From an uncultured Phocaeicola sp. (GTDB lineage Bacteria; Bacteroidota; Bacteroidia; Bacteroidales; Bacteroidaceae), in NCBI GenBank assembly GCA_958434805.1, contig CAUBDX010000001.1, positions 1-64,000 of the forward strand: DNA of 64,000 nucleotides, given 5' to 3'. A program made the translations under genes and the position numbers. Shown in pieces: positions 8,667-17,723 of the stretch. Under the pieces are notes generated by a model. That model was not told the DNA's origin, ran no database searches, and saw only the letters and a list, made by a program, of their open reading frames with translations. Numbering within the stretch: the first letter of the stretch is position 1; the number at the start of each line of letters is the position of its first letter.

Positions 8667-9398
8667 ATGCCATATAGAGAGCAAATAGACAAAAGCCGTA
8701 TACCTGCCCATGTAGCCATTATAATGGATGGAAATGGAAGATGGGCTAAACAACGTGGACAGGCGCGCAGCTTCGGACATCAAGCCGGTGCAGAAACTGT
8801 ACACATCATAGCAGAAGAAGCGGCTAGACTGGGAGTCAAATACTTGACACTATATACTTTCTCTACCGAAAACTGGAATCGTCCGGTAGATGAAGTCGCT
8901 GCTCTGATGAGTCTTCTGATGGACTCCATTGAAGAAGAAACTTTCATGAAAAACAACATCAGTTTTCGCATTATCGGTGATACGGCAAAGTTACCGGTAG
9001 AAGTTCTGGAACGATTGAACCAATGCATTGAACGCACCTCAATCAATACTGGTATGTGTCTGACACTTGCTTTAAGCTACTCTTCCAAATGGGAAATAAC
9101 AGAAGCGGTAAGACAAATAGCGGCCAAGATTCAAAACGACAAACTAGCCATTGAGGACATCGATGACAATTTGATAAGTGCACATTTAAGTACAAACTAT
9201 ATGCCCGACCCGGATTTGCTTATACGTACCGGAGGAGAAATCCGCCTTAGCAACTATCTGCTTTGGCAATGTGCTTATTCCGAACTATATTTTTGTGAAA
9301 CGTTCTGGCCGGACTTCCGCGAAGAAGAATTTTGCAAAGCCATTTATGATTATCAGAAAAGAGAACGCCGTTTCGGCAAAACCAGTGAACAAATATAA
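8667..9398 (+). CDS. uppS: Isoprenyl transferase (undecaprenyl diphosphate synthase)
   Basis: A 243-residue cis-prenyltransferase that makes undecaprenyl diphosphate, the lipid carrier for peptidoglycan, O-antigen and capsule. The signature [14 protein letters not shown] at about 18-31 contains the catalytic Asp, and the C-terminal [20 protein letters not shown] contains the conserved RTxGExRxSNF-like block. It is 11 nt upstream of bamA, a common arrangement in Bacteroidetes and consistent with coupled expression of envelope functions. Confidence 0.96.
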   Translation: MPYREQIDKSRIPAHVAIIMDGNGRWAKQRGQARSFGHQAGAETVHIIAEEAARLGVKYLTLYTFSTENWNRPVDEVAALMSLLMDSIEEETFMKNNISFRIIGDTAKLPVEVLERLNQCIERTSINTGMCLTLALSYSSKWEITEAVRQIAAKIQNDKLAIEDIDDNLISAHLSTNYMPDPDLLIRTGGEIRLSNYLLWQCAYSELYFCETFWPDFREEEFCKAIYDYQKRERRFGKTSEQI

Positions 9399-9409
9399 AG
9401 TTAGATAAA

Positions 9410-12052
9410 ATGCTATATCGTATTTCACTTATACTATTAACGCTTACATGCCTATTTTGCTTTTCAACAGGCAGTTACGCCCAAGAAGCAAACGTAGAAG
9501 AAAACGACAATCCAGTCATACTTTATTCCGGAACGCCCAAGAAGTATGAAATCGGCGGAATCAAAGTAGAAGGCGTAAAAAACTATGAAGATTATGTATT
9601 GATCGGACTTTCAGGACTATCGGTAGGACAGACCATTGTTGTTCCGGGAGATGACATCACCACAGCTGTAAAACGTTATTGGCGACACGGACTGTTCTCG
9701 GATGTACAAATCCTAGCTGAAAAAATTGTTGGAGACAAGATCTATTTAAAAATCATCCTGGCCCAACGTCCACGTATTGCCGACATTCGTTACCACGGCG
9801 TAAAGAAAAGCGAGCGTGAAGATTTGGAAGCCAAACTAGGTTTGGTAAAAGGAAGCCAGATTACTCCCAACTTGATAGACCGTGCTAAAATATTAATCAA
9901 GAAACATTTCGATGAAAAAGGTTTTAAAAACGCCGAAGTGACCATCGTAGAGCGTGATTTGGCTGACAATAAGGACCAAGTGGATGTTGATGTGATGATT
10001 GACAAGAAAGAAAAGGTAAAAGTCCACAAGATCACCATTGACGGCAACACCGTGTTAAGTGACAAGAAGTTAAAACGCGTCATGAAGAAGACGAATGAGA
10101 AAAACAAACTTGTCAACCTTTTCCGTACCAAAAAATTCATTGAAGAGAAATACGAAGAAGACAAACAGCATATCATCGACAAATACAACGAATTAGGTTA
10201 CCGCGACGCACAAATTGTTGTGGACAGTGTTTCTCCGTACGATGACCGTACCGTCGACGTGTACATGAAAATAGAAGAAGGTGACAAATACTATCTGCGC
10301 AACGTGACCTGGGTAGGTAACACCATTTATGCTTCGGACTGGCTGAACGAACAGCTCCGTATGAAAAAGGGAGATGTTTATAACCAGAAATTAATGACCG
10401 AGCGTCTGACCGGTGATGAAGATGCTATCGGTAACTACTACTATAATAAAGGATACGTTTTCTATAACCTTGACCCCGTAGAAGTAAACATAGACGGCGA
10501 CTCCATTGATTTGGAAATGCGTATTCAGGAAGGTCCTCAGGCCTCTATCAGCAAAGTGCGTATCAACGGTAACGACCGTTTGTATGAAAACGTAGTACGC
10601 CGTGAGTTAAGAACCAAGCCGGGAGACCTGTTCAGCAAAGAAGCATTGGAACGTTCTTATCGTGAGATAGCCCAAATGGGACACTTCAACCCTGAAAATA
10701 TCCAGCCGGATGTACAACCGGACCCGACCAACGGTACGGTAGACATCAACTGGAACCTGGAGTCCAAAGCAAACGACCAGGTAGAATTCTCGGCAGGTTG
10801 GGGACAGACCGGTGTTATCGGTAAATTAAGTTTGAAGTTCACGAACTTCTCTATGGCCAACTTGTTCCATAAGAGTGACAACTACCGCGGATTCCTGCCA
10901 CAAGGTGATGGACAGACATTAACCATCAGCGGACAGACCAACGGTAGTTATTACCAGTCATATAGTGTATCGTTCTTTGACCCATGGTTTGGCGGAAAAC
11001 GTCCGAATTCATTCTCTGTTTCGGCTTTCTACTCCATACAGACAGATATCAGCAGTAACTACTATAACTCAGCTTATATGAATAATTACTACAATTATTA
11101 CAGCGGTTATGGAAATTATTATGGCGGATATAATAACAACTACGAGTCTTTTTATGACCCCGATAAATCTATCCAGATGTATGGAGCATCTATCGGTTGG
11201 GGTAAGCGTTTGAGATGGCCGGATGACTATTTTACCTTGTCAGCCGAACTTTCTTACCAGCGCTTTATTTTGAAAGACTGGAGCTACTTGTATATCAAGT
11301 TGAACAACGGAGAATACATGTCAACCGGTAATTGCAACAACCTGAGTTTGAATCTGACTTTGGCACGTAACTCTACGGATAACCCGATTTTCCCGCGTCG
11401 CGGTTCTGAATTCTCGGCTTCCGTACAGCTGACTCCTCCGTACTCATTGTTCAGTAACAAGGACTACTCGGTATACGGTAAAGATGATTATGATGAAGCG
11501 GCAAGTATGTTCAACTGGATTGAATACCACAAATGGAAATTCAAATCAAAGACCTATACCGCTCTTACAGGAGGTCAGAAATGTCCGGTTATCATGACAC
11601 GTGCAGAGTTCGGTTTGCTGGGTCACTATAACAAGTACAAGAAATCACCTTTTGAAACATTCTATATGGGTGGTGACGGTATGACAGGCTATAGCACCAG
11701 CTACGCTTCCGAAACCATTGCACTGCGTGGTTACGAAAACGGTTCATTGACTCCTTATGGTAGTGAAGGCTATGCTTACGTACGTTTAGGTGCAGAATTA
11801 AGATACCCGTTGATGCTGGAAAATTCGACCAGTATCTATGCATTAGGCTTCATTGAAGGAGGTAACGCATGGACAGATGTAAGCAAATTCAATCCGTTCC
11901 AGTTGAAACGCTCGGCAGGTGTCGGTGTCCGTATCTTCCTGCCGATGATTGGTATGATGGGTATTGACTGGGCATACGGTTTCGACAAGATTAACGGATC
12001 CAGCCAGTATAGTGGAAGCCAGTTCCACTTTATCCTGGGACAAGAGTTTTAA
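9410..12052 (+). CDS. bamA: Outer membrane protein assembly factor BamA (Omp85)
   Basis: An 880-residue outer-membrane protein that inserts beta-barrel proteins. A signal peptide ends near SYAQ (about 25). Repeated POTRA domains follow to about residue 450, seen as recurring patterns such as KVHKITIDGNTVLSDKKL and SISKVRINGNDRLYENVVRREL. The C-terminal Omp85 barrel ends with a terminal Phe (LGQEF). An unusual segment near 546-581 is rich in Tyr and Asn and probably lies in a surface loop. It is followed by two Skp-like chaperone genes, the classical BamA-Skp neighbourhood. Confidence 0.96.
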   Translation: MLYRISLILLTLTCLFCFSTGSYAQEANVEENDNPVILYSGTPKKYEIGGIKVEGVKNYEDYVLIGLSGLSVGQTIVVPGDDITTAVKRYWRHGLFSDVQILAEKIVGDKIYLKIILAQRPRIADIRYHGVKKSEREDLEAKLGLVKGSQITPNLIDRAKILIKKHFDEKGFKNAEVTIVERDLADNKDQVDVDVMIDKKEKVKVHKITIDGNTVLSDKKLKRVMKKTNEKNKLVNLFRTKKFIEEKYEEDKQHIIDKYNELGYRDAQIVVDSVSPYDDRTVDVYMKIEEGDKYYLRNVTWVGNTIYASDWLNEQLRMKKGDVYNQKLMTERLTGDEDAIGNYYYNKGYVFYNLDPVEVNIDGDSIDLEMRIQEGPQASISKVRINGNDRLYENVVRRELRTKPGDLFSKEALERSYREIAQMGHFNPENIQPDVQPDPTNGTVDINWNLESKANDQVEFSAGWGQTGVIGKLSLKFTNFSMANLFHKSDNYRGFLPQGDGQTLTISGQTNGSYYQSYSVSFFDPWFGGKRPNSFSVSAFYSIQTDISSNYYNSAYMNNYYNYYSGYGNYYGGYNNNYESFYDPDKSIQMYGASIGWGKRLRWPDDYFTLSAELSYQRFILKDWSYLYIKLNNGEYMSTGNCNNLSLNLTLARNSTDNPIFPRRGSEFSASVQLTPPYSLFSNKDYSVYGKDDYDEAASMFNWIEYHKWKFKSKTYTALTGGQKCPVIMTRAEFGLLGHYNKYKKSPFETFYMGGDGMTGYSTSYASETIALRGYENGSLTPYGSEGYAYVRLGAELRYPLMLENSTSIYALGFIEGGNAWTDVSKFNPFQLKRSAGVGVRIFLPMIGMMGIDWAYGFDKINGSSQYSGSQFHFILGQEF

Positions 12053-12072
12053 TAACTAAAAACAATGTGATT

Positions 12073-12588
12073 ATGAAAAAGGCTATCCTATTATCTCTAT
12101 TGTTTGTGGCTTGTGTATTCACAGCCAGCGCTCAAAAGTTCGCCTTGATTGATATGGAATATATCCTGAAGAATATTCCTGCATACGAACAGGCGAATAC
12201 CCAACTGAATCAAGCTTCACAACAATATCAAAGTGAGGTGGAAGCAAAAGCAAAAGAAGCGGAAGCACTTTATAAAGAATATCAGAAAGCCTCGGCTTCC
12301 CTGTCGGCCGCACAGAAAACGCAAAGAGAAGAAGCGATTGTAGCAAAAGAAAAGGAAGCAGCCGAACTGAGAAAGAAATATTTCGGTCCCGAAGGAGAAA
12401 TGGCCAAAAAACAAGAGGCATTGATCGCACCAATTCAAGATAAAATCTATGAAGCGGTAAAACAGATTTCAGAGCAAAAAGGATATGCGGCAGTAGTGGA
12501 CAGAGGCTCCGCCCAAAGCATTATTTTCGCATCTCCAAGCATTGATATCAGCAATGAAGTGCTCTCAAGATTAGGATATTCAAATTAA
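12073..12588 (+). CDS. OmpH/Skp family periplasmic chaperone (first copy)
   Basis: A 171-residue Skp-like protein. The ATG at 12073 is preferred to the GTG at 12067 because it starts directly into the signal peptide, cleaved near ASAQ. The mature part begins FALIDMEYILKNIP and continues as a long charged helix (about 40-125, many KEKEAAEL-like heptads) expected to form the tentacle of the trimer. Skp holds unfolded outer-membrane proteins in the periplasm and hands them to BamA, encoded 20 nt upstream. A paralogue follows directly. Confidence 0.92.
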   Translation: MKKAILLSLLFVACVFTASAQKFALIDMEYILKNIPAYEQANTQLNQASQQYQSEVEAKAKEAEALYKEYQKASASLSAAQKTQREEAIVAKEKEAAELRKKYFGPEGEMAKKQEALIAPIQDKIYEAVKQISEQKGYAAVVDRGSAQSIIFASPSIDISNEVLSRLGYSN

Positions 12589-12593
12589 TTTCC

Positions 12594-12601
12594 TACATTT
12601 G
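12594..12601 (+). promoter_or_regulatory. Possible internal -7 box before the second OmpH gene
   Basis: TACATTTG followed by C lies 45 bp upstream of the second ompH start in the 57-nt gap between the paralogues. No -33 TTTG is evident. It could boost expression of the second chaperone. Confidence 0.4.
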
Positions 12602-12645
12602 CAACCGATAATCCAAATTTGCAATAACTAATAAAAAATAGAACT

Positions 12646-13149
12646 ATGTTGAAAAAAATTGCTTTACTACTTTTACTTATCGCTCCGATGAGTGTATTTG
12701 CTCAGAAATTCGGGCATATTAAATCCGCAGATGTACTTACTGTCATGCCGGAATTCACAAAGGCCCAGACCGACATCCAAGCCATGCAGAAACAATACGA
12801 GGATGAAATGAAACGTGCAACTGATGAACTGACCAAAAAATATACTGAATATCAACAGGAACAAGCCAACCTTCCCAAGAACATTCAGGAAAGACGCCAG
12901 AAAGAATTGCAGGAGTTACAGGAAAAAGGAATGCAGTTCCAACAAGATGCACAACAACAGTTGCAGAAATCATACGCTGATATGATGGAACCTATCTACA
13001 AGAAAATTGAAGACGCCATCAAAGCAGTAGGCCAAGAAGGTGGATATACTTATATCTTCGATTTGAACAGAACAGAAATTCCCTACGTAAATGAAGCGCA
13101 GTCTACAGATGTAACTGCTGCTGTCAAAGCTAAAGTAGGAATCAAATAA
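12646..13149 (+). CDS. OmpH/Skp family periplasmic chaperone (second copy)
   Basis: A 167-residue paralogue of the preceding gene, with signal peptide cleaved near VFAQ and mature start FGHIKSADVLTVMP. The central region is a Gln/Glu/Lys-rich helix (about 45-115) with many QQQ and QEL repeats. The C-terminal strand YIFDLNRTEIPYVN corresponds to the body domain of Skp. The pair probably arose by tandem duplication. A long palindromic element follows before murI. Confidence 0.92.
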   Translation: MLKKIALLLLLIAPMSVFAQKFGHIKSADVLTVMPEFTKAQTDIQAMQKQYEDEMKRATDELTKKYTEYQQEQANLPKNIQERRQKELQELQEKGMQFQQDAQQQLQKSYADMMEPIYKKIEDAIKAVGQEGGYTYIFDLNRTEIPYVNEAQSTDVTAAVKAKVGIK

Positions 13150-13166
13150 TTAAGTTAAGGACCTTT

Positions 13167-13232
13167 ACAGGCACGGATTACACAGATTTCACAGGTTTCA
13201 GAACCGTGAACATCCGTGTAATCCGTGCCTGT
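13167..13232. repeat. 66-bp near-perfect palindrome (REP-like intergenic element)
   Basis: The outer arms at 13167-13183 and 13216-13232 are perfect 17-bp inverted copies. Inside, GAT/ATC, TTCAC/GTGAA and GGTT/AACC continue the stem to a TCAG loop with only isolated mismatches. The element fills most of the 102-bp gap between the second ompH gene and murI. Its lack of a T-run argues against a simple terminator. A GTG codon at 13225 that could start a longer murI lies inside the right arm. Confidence 0.85.
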
Positions 13233-13251
13233 ATTATATAGCTATACTGCC

Positions 13252-14097
13252 ATGATCCCATCTATCCTCCCTTCAACCGGTCCCATCGGTGTATTCGACT
13301 CCGGCTACGGCGGTCTGACCATTCTGGACAAAATACGCGGACTGATGCCTGAGTATGATTATATCTATTTGGGAGACAGCGCACGCTGTCCGTACGGGCC
13401 GCGCTCTTTTGAAGTTGTTTACGAATTTACCCTGCAAGCCGTAAGCAAACTGTTTGAACTGGGATGTCCTTTGGTGATATTGGCATGCAACACAGCATCG
13501 GCAAAAGCCTTACGCACCATCCAGCAGATCAATCTTCCGGTAATAGACGCTACCCGCAGAGTACTCGGTGTCATCCGGCCTACAGCAGAAAGTATAGGAG
13601 AAATCACCCGAAGCCGGCACGTAGGTATACTGGCCACAGCCGGTACCATCAAATCCGAATCCTATCTTTTGGAAATACATAAGTTATCTCCCGACATTGT
13701 GGTAACAGGAGAAGCCTGTCCCATGTGGGTTTCCTTGGTAGAGAATAATGAATATCAATCGGAAGGAGCCGACTATTTCGTCAAACAACATATCAACCGG
13801 CTGCTGGATAAAGATCCGATGATTGACACCATCATATTGGGATGTACCCATTATCCGCTGCTACTGGATAAAATAAGGCAATTTACGCCTGAACCTATCC
13901 GCATCATTTCACAAGGGGAATATGTGGCCCGGAGCCTGCGAGACTATTTAAACCGCCATCCGGAAATGGACGCACGCTGCGATAAAGGAGGAAACTGCCG
14001 CTTCCTCACCACAGAAAGCGAAAACAAGTTTGAGGAATCCGCTTCCATCTTCTTGGGCCGGCAAGACATAAAGGTAAAAAGCATAGCATTGGAATAA
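13252..14097 (+). CDS. murI: Glutamate racemase
   Basis: A 281-residue cofactor-independent racemase that supplies D-glutamate for peptidoglycan. The two catalytic cysteines lie in ACNTASAKAL and LGCTHYPLL, and the substrate-binding DSGYGG is near the N-terminus. The ATG at 13252 is chosen; the GTG at 13225 would place the start inside a palindrome and add nine residues. It lies downstream of bamA and the Skp genes and may be a separate transcript because of the hairpin between them. Confidence 0.95.
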   Translation: MIPSILPSTGPIGVFDSGYGGLTILDKIRGLMPEYDYIYLGDSARCPYGPRSFEVVYEFTLQAVSKLFELGCPLVILACNTASAKALRTIQQINLPVIDATRRVLGVIRPTAESIGEITRSRHVGILATAGTIKSESYLLEIHKLSPDIVVTGEACPMWVSLVENNEYQSEGADYFVKQHINRLLDKDPMIDTIILGCTHYPLLLDKIRQFTPEPIRIISQGEYVARSLRDYLNRHPEMDARCDKGGNCRFLTTESENKFEESASIFLGRQDIKVKSIALE

Positions 14098-14153
14098 CTT
14101 TCTTCCGGTTTACCTGTTATATATACCATCCATAACGCTTAATTCATGAAGAT

Positions 14154-15026
14154 ATGTATACAAATAAAGTAAAGAAGATAGCTGCGGTACACGATCTGTC
14201 CGGTGCAGGGCGGGTATCCCTCACCGTCGTTATCCCTATCCTCTCATCCATGGGCTTTCAAGTCTGCCCTCTGCCCACAGCCGTATTGTCCAGCCACACC
14301 CAATACCCGCACTTCTCTTTTTTGGACCTCACGGACGAGATGCCCAAGATTATCAGTGAATGGAAACAACTTGGCGTACAATTCGATGCTATTTATACGG
14401 GCTACTTGGGATCTCCCCGCCAGATACAAATCGTATCCGGGTTCATTGATGATTTCCGCCAGTCCGACAGCCTGGTCATGATAGATCCCGTATTAGGAGA
14501 CAACGGAAAGCTATATACCAATTTTGACGAACAAATGATTCTGGAAATGCGTCACCTCATCCGGAAAGCAGATGTCATCACGCCCAATATGACCGAACTG
14601 TTCTATTTGCTGGACAAACCCTATAAAGCGGAGAATACAGACGAAGAACTAAAAGCTTACCTGCATGAAATTTCGGAGCACGGCCCCGGTATCGTTATTA
14701 TCACCAGCGTGCCCGTACAGGGAGATCCTCGCAAAACTTCCGTTTACGCCTATGACAGACAGGGAAACCGCTATTGGAAAGTAACGTGTCCCTACCTGCC
14801 CGCACACTATCCCGGCACAGGCGATACATTTACCAGTGTGATAACCGGCTCACTGATGCAAGGCGACAGTCTTCCTATCGCCTTGGACCGCGCCACACAG
14901 TTTATCCTTCAAGGCATCCGCGCCACTTTCGGCTATGAATATGATAATCGGGAAGGCATTTTGCTGGAGAAGGTGCTGCATAATCTGGATATGCCTATTC
15001 AGGTGAGCAGCTACGAATTGATTTGA
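14154..15026 (+). CDS. Pyridoxamine/pyridoxal kinase-like protein (ribokinase fold)
   Basis: A 290-residue kinase of the ribokinase/PfkB-like superfamily, resembling PdxY/PdxK. The N-terminal VHDLSGAGRVSL, VMIDPVLGDNGKLY (about 110-123) and the C-terminal anion-hole motif PGTGDTFTS with the catalytic Asp at about 225 are visible. It probably phosphorylates a B6 vitamer to PLP or PMP; a hydroxymethylpyrimidine kinase is less likely. It is 56 nt behind murI with no evident terminator between them. Confidence 0.85.
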   Translation: MYTNKVKKIAAVHDLSGAGRVSLTVVIPILSSMGFQVCPLPTAVLSSHTQYPHFSFLDLTDEMPKIISEWKQLGVQFDAIYTGYLGSPRQIQIVSGFIDDFRQSDSLVMIDPVLGDNGKLYTNFDEQMILEMRHLIRKADVITPNMTELFYLLDKPYKAENTDEELKAYLHEISEHGPGIVIITSVPVQGDPRKTSVYAYDRQGNRYWKVTCPYLPAHYPGTGDTFTSVITGSLMQGDSLPIALDRATQFILQGIRATFGYEYDNREGILLEKVLHNLDMPIQVSSYELI

Positions 15027-15412
15027 GGACCCTGAAAGTAGAAGATCTGAAACACCCTGGAAAGAAGCTTCTACCAAGCCCTATTGCTCCGACGATTAAG
15101 GTCGTTTTCCCTTATAGCTAACCCTTATCATACAGTTAACTACTACAGACTCCGGCAGTGGACTGTACAGTCTACTGCAAGAGTTTATACAGTCCACTAT
15201 ATCAGACTGTACAAACCACCGCAAGAGACTATAGTACACAGCCATAAAAAAGAGCTTAACCATAAGGTAAAACAAGGTTAACCACAAAGAAGAAAAGACT
15301 TAACCAGATAAAGCCATAAGGCCAAAAGACGAAAAGAATAAAAACAAAGAAAGCAGCCAAGCCGTACCGTACAAACCGACAAACATCAGCCGTATCAACA
15401 ATAATAAATAAA
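15027..15412. other. 386-bp convergent intergenic region with repeats
   Basis: This gap separates the 3' ends of the pyridoxamine-kinase-like gene and the LolE-like permease gene. It holds an imperfect 44-bp-period repeat (15157-15240) and, at 15240-15412, a purine-rich tract with recurrent CTTAACC/GGTTAACC and CATAAGG words. I see no credible ORF: short ORFs on both strands overlap each other and lack coding character. No classical terminator was found. Confidence 0.6.
15157..15240. repeat. Imperfect tandem repeat with inverted arms
   Basis: Two related units start with GACTGTACA at 15161 and 15205 and share GCAAGAG and TAT blocks, giving a 44-bp period. Within the first, AGTGGACTGTA (15157-15167) and TACAGTCCACT (15188-15198) are perfect inverted arms. 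It lies between convergent genes, where it could act as a bidirectional transcription end or be a relic of a repeat family. Confidence 0.6.
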
Positions 15413-16651
15413 TTACCTGCCCAGCAACCTGCGGCTGAGATAGCGCACGGGATACCACACGGAAAGAAAGCCCACCACCAGCACAGTGGCAAAGACTATA
15501 ACAATATCCCATACATGGACACTGACGGGATAAGCATCCACCACAAAATTACCGCCGGAATTACCACCTCCCAGCGAAAGCAATCCGAATTCCTGCTGGA
15601 TAAAGCAAAGGATCAGCCCCAGTATCACACCAACCACCGCACCTATCAGTGAAATCATACGCCCCTCGAACAGGAATATACGCGTGATCAGCTTGTCGCT
15701 GGCCCCCAAATTGCGCAATGTCACTACATCTGCCTTCTTATCTATAATCAGCATGGACAAGGAGCCTATTACATTAAAGCAAGCTATCATCAGGATAAAG
15801 GTAAGGAAAATATAAGATATCAGCTTCTCTATCTCCATAATGCGGAAAGTATCCGCTTGCTGCTCATACCGGTCCTGCACCCGGAAACCATCTCCCAATA
15901 TTTTCTGTATCTTCGATTTTACACTCCCTACATCTGCATCCGGCTTCAATTTCAATTCTACCGAACTCACTTCTGTGTCATACTGGAACAACCTACGGGC
16001 AAATTGGAGGGAAGTCAAAATGTAAGAAGAGTCATACTTCTGTTGGTTCACCGCAAACACAAGGCCGCTGGAATATAAATCGGCAGAGTTAAAGCTGGAA
16101 GCTGGATTGGCCATATTGACTTTAGCTCCCCGTTTGGGAGCATAAATCTCTAGCGGATCGAGGAATTTGATACCCGTTCCCAAGATGGAAACCAATTCTA
16201 TGCCGGGAATGGCATAATCCACCACTTCATCATGCAACACGAATTGCCCCCGGCCGAAAAGAATACTGTCAATAGCGGTCAGATCCTCGAAATTATCCTC
16301 AATTCCCTTGATCACCGCCATAGTCTGACGGCCCTTATACTGAACCATCGCATTCTCTTCCAAGGACTCAGAAAAAACAGCGATCTCCGGCATCCGGCGC
16401 AAAGCTTCTATACGCGCTTCCTGTCCGTCAAAGACCTTTCCGGTGACAGCCGTAATTTTCAGCTCCGGATCAAAAGCCGTAAAGAAAGTAGCCACCAGAT
16501 CCTGGAAGCCGTTAAAAACAGACAAAGTACATACCAATGCCAATGTAGCCAAAGCCACTCCGCAGACGGAAATGGCTGAAATGACATTAATGGCATTGTG
16601 CGACTTCTTGGAAAAAAGATAACGCTTCGCTATATAAAAGGGAAAATTCAC
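15413..16651 (-). CDS. LolC/LolE-FtsX-like ABC transporter permease
   Basis: A 412-residue inner-membrane protein with the LolC/E layout: an N-terminal membrane helix at about 20-45 (VISAISVCGVALATLALVC), a large periplasmic domain, and three C-terminal helices (about 270-300, 320-350, 375-400). Members release lipoproteins from the inner membrane, or act as FtsX-like regulators, with a separate ATPase that is not in this window. It is the last gene of the aroQ-pyk-methyltransferase-rbfA series, 9 nt after rbfA. Confidence 0.88.
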   Translation of the reverse strand: MNFPFYIAKRYLFSKKSHNAINVISAISVCGVALATLALVCTLSVFNGFQDLVATFFTAFDPELKITAVTGKVFDGQEARIEALRRMPEIAVFSESLEENAMVQYKGRQTMAVIKGIEDNFEDLTAIDSILFGRGQFVLHDEVVDYAIPGIELVSILGTGIKFLDPLEIYAPKRGAKVNMANPASSFNSADLYSSGLVFAVNQQKYDSSYILTSLQFARRLFQYDTEVSSVELKLKPDADVGSVKSKIQKILGDGFRVQDRYEQQADTFRIMEIEKLISYIFLTFILMIACFNVIGSLSMLIIDKKADVVTLRNLGASDKLITRIFLFEGRMISLIGAVVGVILGLILCFIQQEFGLLSLGGGNSGGNFVVDAYPVSVHVWDIVIVFATVLVVGFLSVWYPVRYLSRRLLGR

Positions 16652-16660
16652 CGTCCGGTT

Positions 16661-16996
16661 CTACTTTTTCAACAATTCGTCTATACGTTCGGCATAATCC
16701 AATGAATCATCCACAAAGAATTTCAACTCGGGAATGATGCGCAACTGATGGCGTACCCGTGTTCCTAACTCATAACGGATGGATTTCATATTATCATTGA
16801 TATTCTTTACTATTTCCTGGCTCCTCTCAGAAGGGAACACGCTGAGATAGACACGTGCAATACTCATATCGGGACTGATGCGGACAGCACTTACCGACAC
16901 CAAAACACCATTCATGGACTTGGTCTGAAGCAGGAAAATCTCACTCAACTCCTTTTGGATCAAACGAGAAATCTTATTTTGTCTGGTCGTTTCCAT
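16661..16996 (-). CDS. rbfA: Ribosome-binding factor A
   Basis: A 111-residue KH-like protein needed for late 30S maturation and cold growth. The N-terminal METTRQNKISRLIQKELSEI and the conserved VSAVRISPDMSIARVYLSVF fit RbfA. It lies between the O-methyltransferase gene (73 nt upstream) and the LolE-like permease gene (9 nt downstream), an arrangement consistent with one transcript. Confidence 0.95.
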   Translation of the reverse strand: METTRQNKISRLIQKELSEIFLLQTKSMNGVLVSVSAVRISPDMSIARVYLSVFPSERSQEIVKNINDNMKSIRYELGTRVRHQLRIIPELKFFVDDSLDYAERIDELLKK

Positions 16997-17069
16997 AATT
17001 AATAATTATTCAGTTTGCTAATTTGTTAATATGCCATACGGTTCATAGCATAACCTATCGGCACATTAT

Positions 17070-17708
17070 TCAACATTTTCTTATGATTGTCAGCCCGTCG
17101 CGCAAGGGAAGAATCACCTTTTCAACCCGTTTGTCGGCAGCTACCAAATCATTAAATTTCTTTATTCCAATAGTCTGAAGATCTGTATGATGCGGTTCCT
17201 CCAATACATGTCCGTCCCACAATGTGTTATCGGCAATGATGTATCCGCCGGGTGATAATTTCTCCAGTACCATTTCGTAATATTCAATATACTTCCGCTT
17301 ATCACCGTCTACAAACGCCAAATCAAAGGTAATGTTCATGCCAGGCAGCAACTTCAGCGCATCACCTATATAAAATTTAATCTTGCCAGCGTAAGGCGAA
17401 CCTTCCAGCCAGGGACGTGTAAAGTCCTCCTGCTCATCGTTTATCTCAAATGTGTGCAACGTGGCCCCCTCTTCCAACCCTTCGGCCAGGCAAAGTGCGG
17501 AGTAGCCACTGTAAGTCCCGATTTCCAGCACCTGACGGGGGCGTATCATTTGCACAAACATTTTCAGCATACGCCCCTGCAAGTGGCCGGAAGCCATACG
17601 GGGACGTAAAAGCTTGACGTGCGTATCGCGATAAAGTGCCTTCAGATAATCACTTTCTTCATCAATGTGCTGAAGGATATATTCGTCAATAGCGTCCGTT
17701 TCTTTCAT
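17070..17708 (-). CDS. Class I SAM-dependent O-methyltransferase
   Basis: A 212-residue protein of the caffeoyl-CoA/catechol O-methyltransferase-like family (methyltransferase 3). The SAM motif VLEIGTYSGYSALCLAE is at about 78-94, FVDGDKRKYIEYYE carries the family's metal- and SAM-proximal Asp, and IIADNTLWDG follows. The substrate is not evident; in bacteria such enzymes act on small phenolics or on tRNA. It is 15 nt downstream of pyk and therefore probably co-transcribed. Confidence 0.88.
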   Translation of the reverse strand: MKETDAIDEYILQHIDEESDYLKALYRDTHVKLLRPRMASGHLQGRMLKMFVQMIRPRQVLEIGTYSGYSALCLAEGLEEGATLHTFEINDEQEDFTRPWLEGSPYAGKIKFYIGDALKLLPGMNITFDLAFVDGDKRKYIEYYEMVLEKLSPGGYIIADNTLWDGHVLEEPHHTDLQTIGIKKFNDLVAADKRVEKVILPLRDGLTIIRKC

Positions 17709-17723
17709 TCCTATCTTCTATTA

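Noticed and set aside
13225..13251. GTG start adding nine residues to murI
   Set aside because: It falls in the right arm of the palindrome, so the ribosome site would be sequestered. ATG 13252 is unobstructed.
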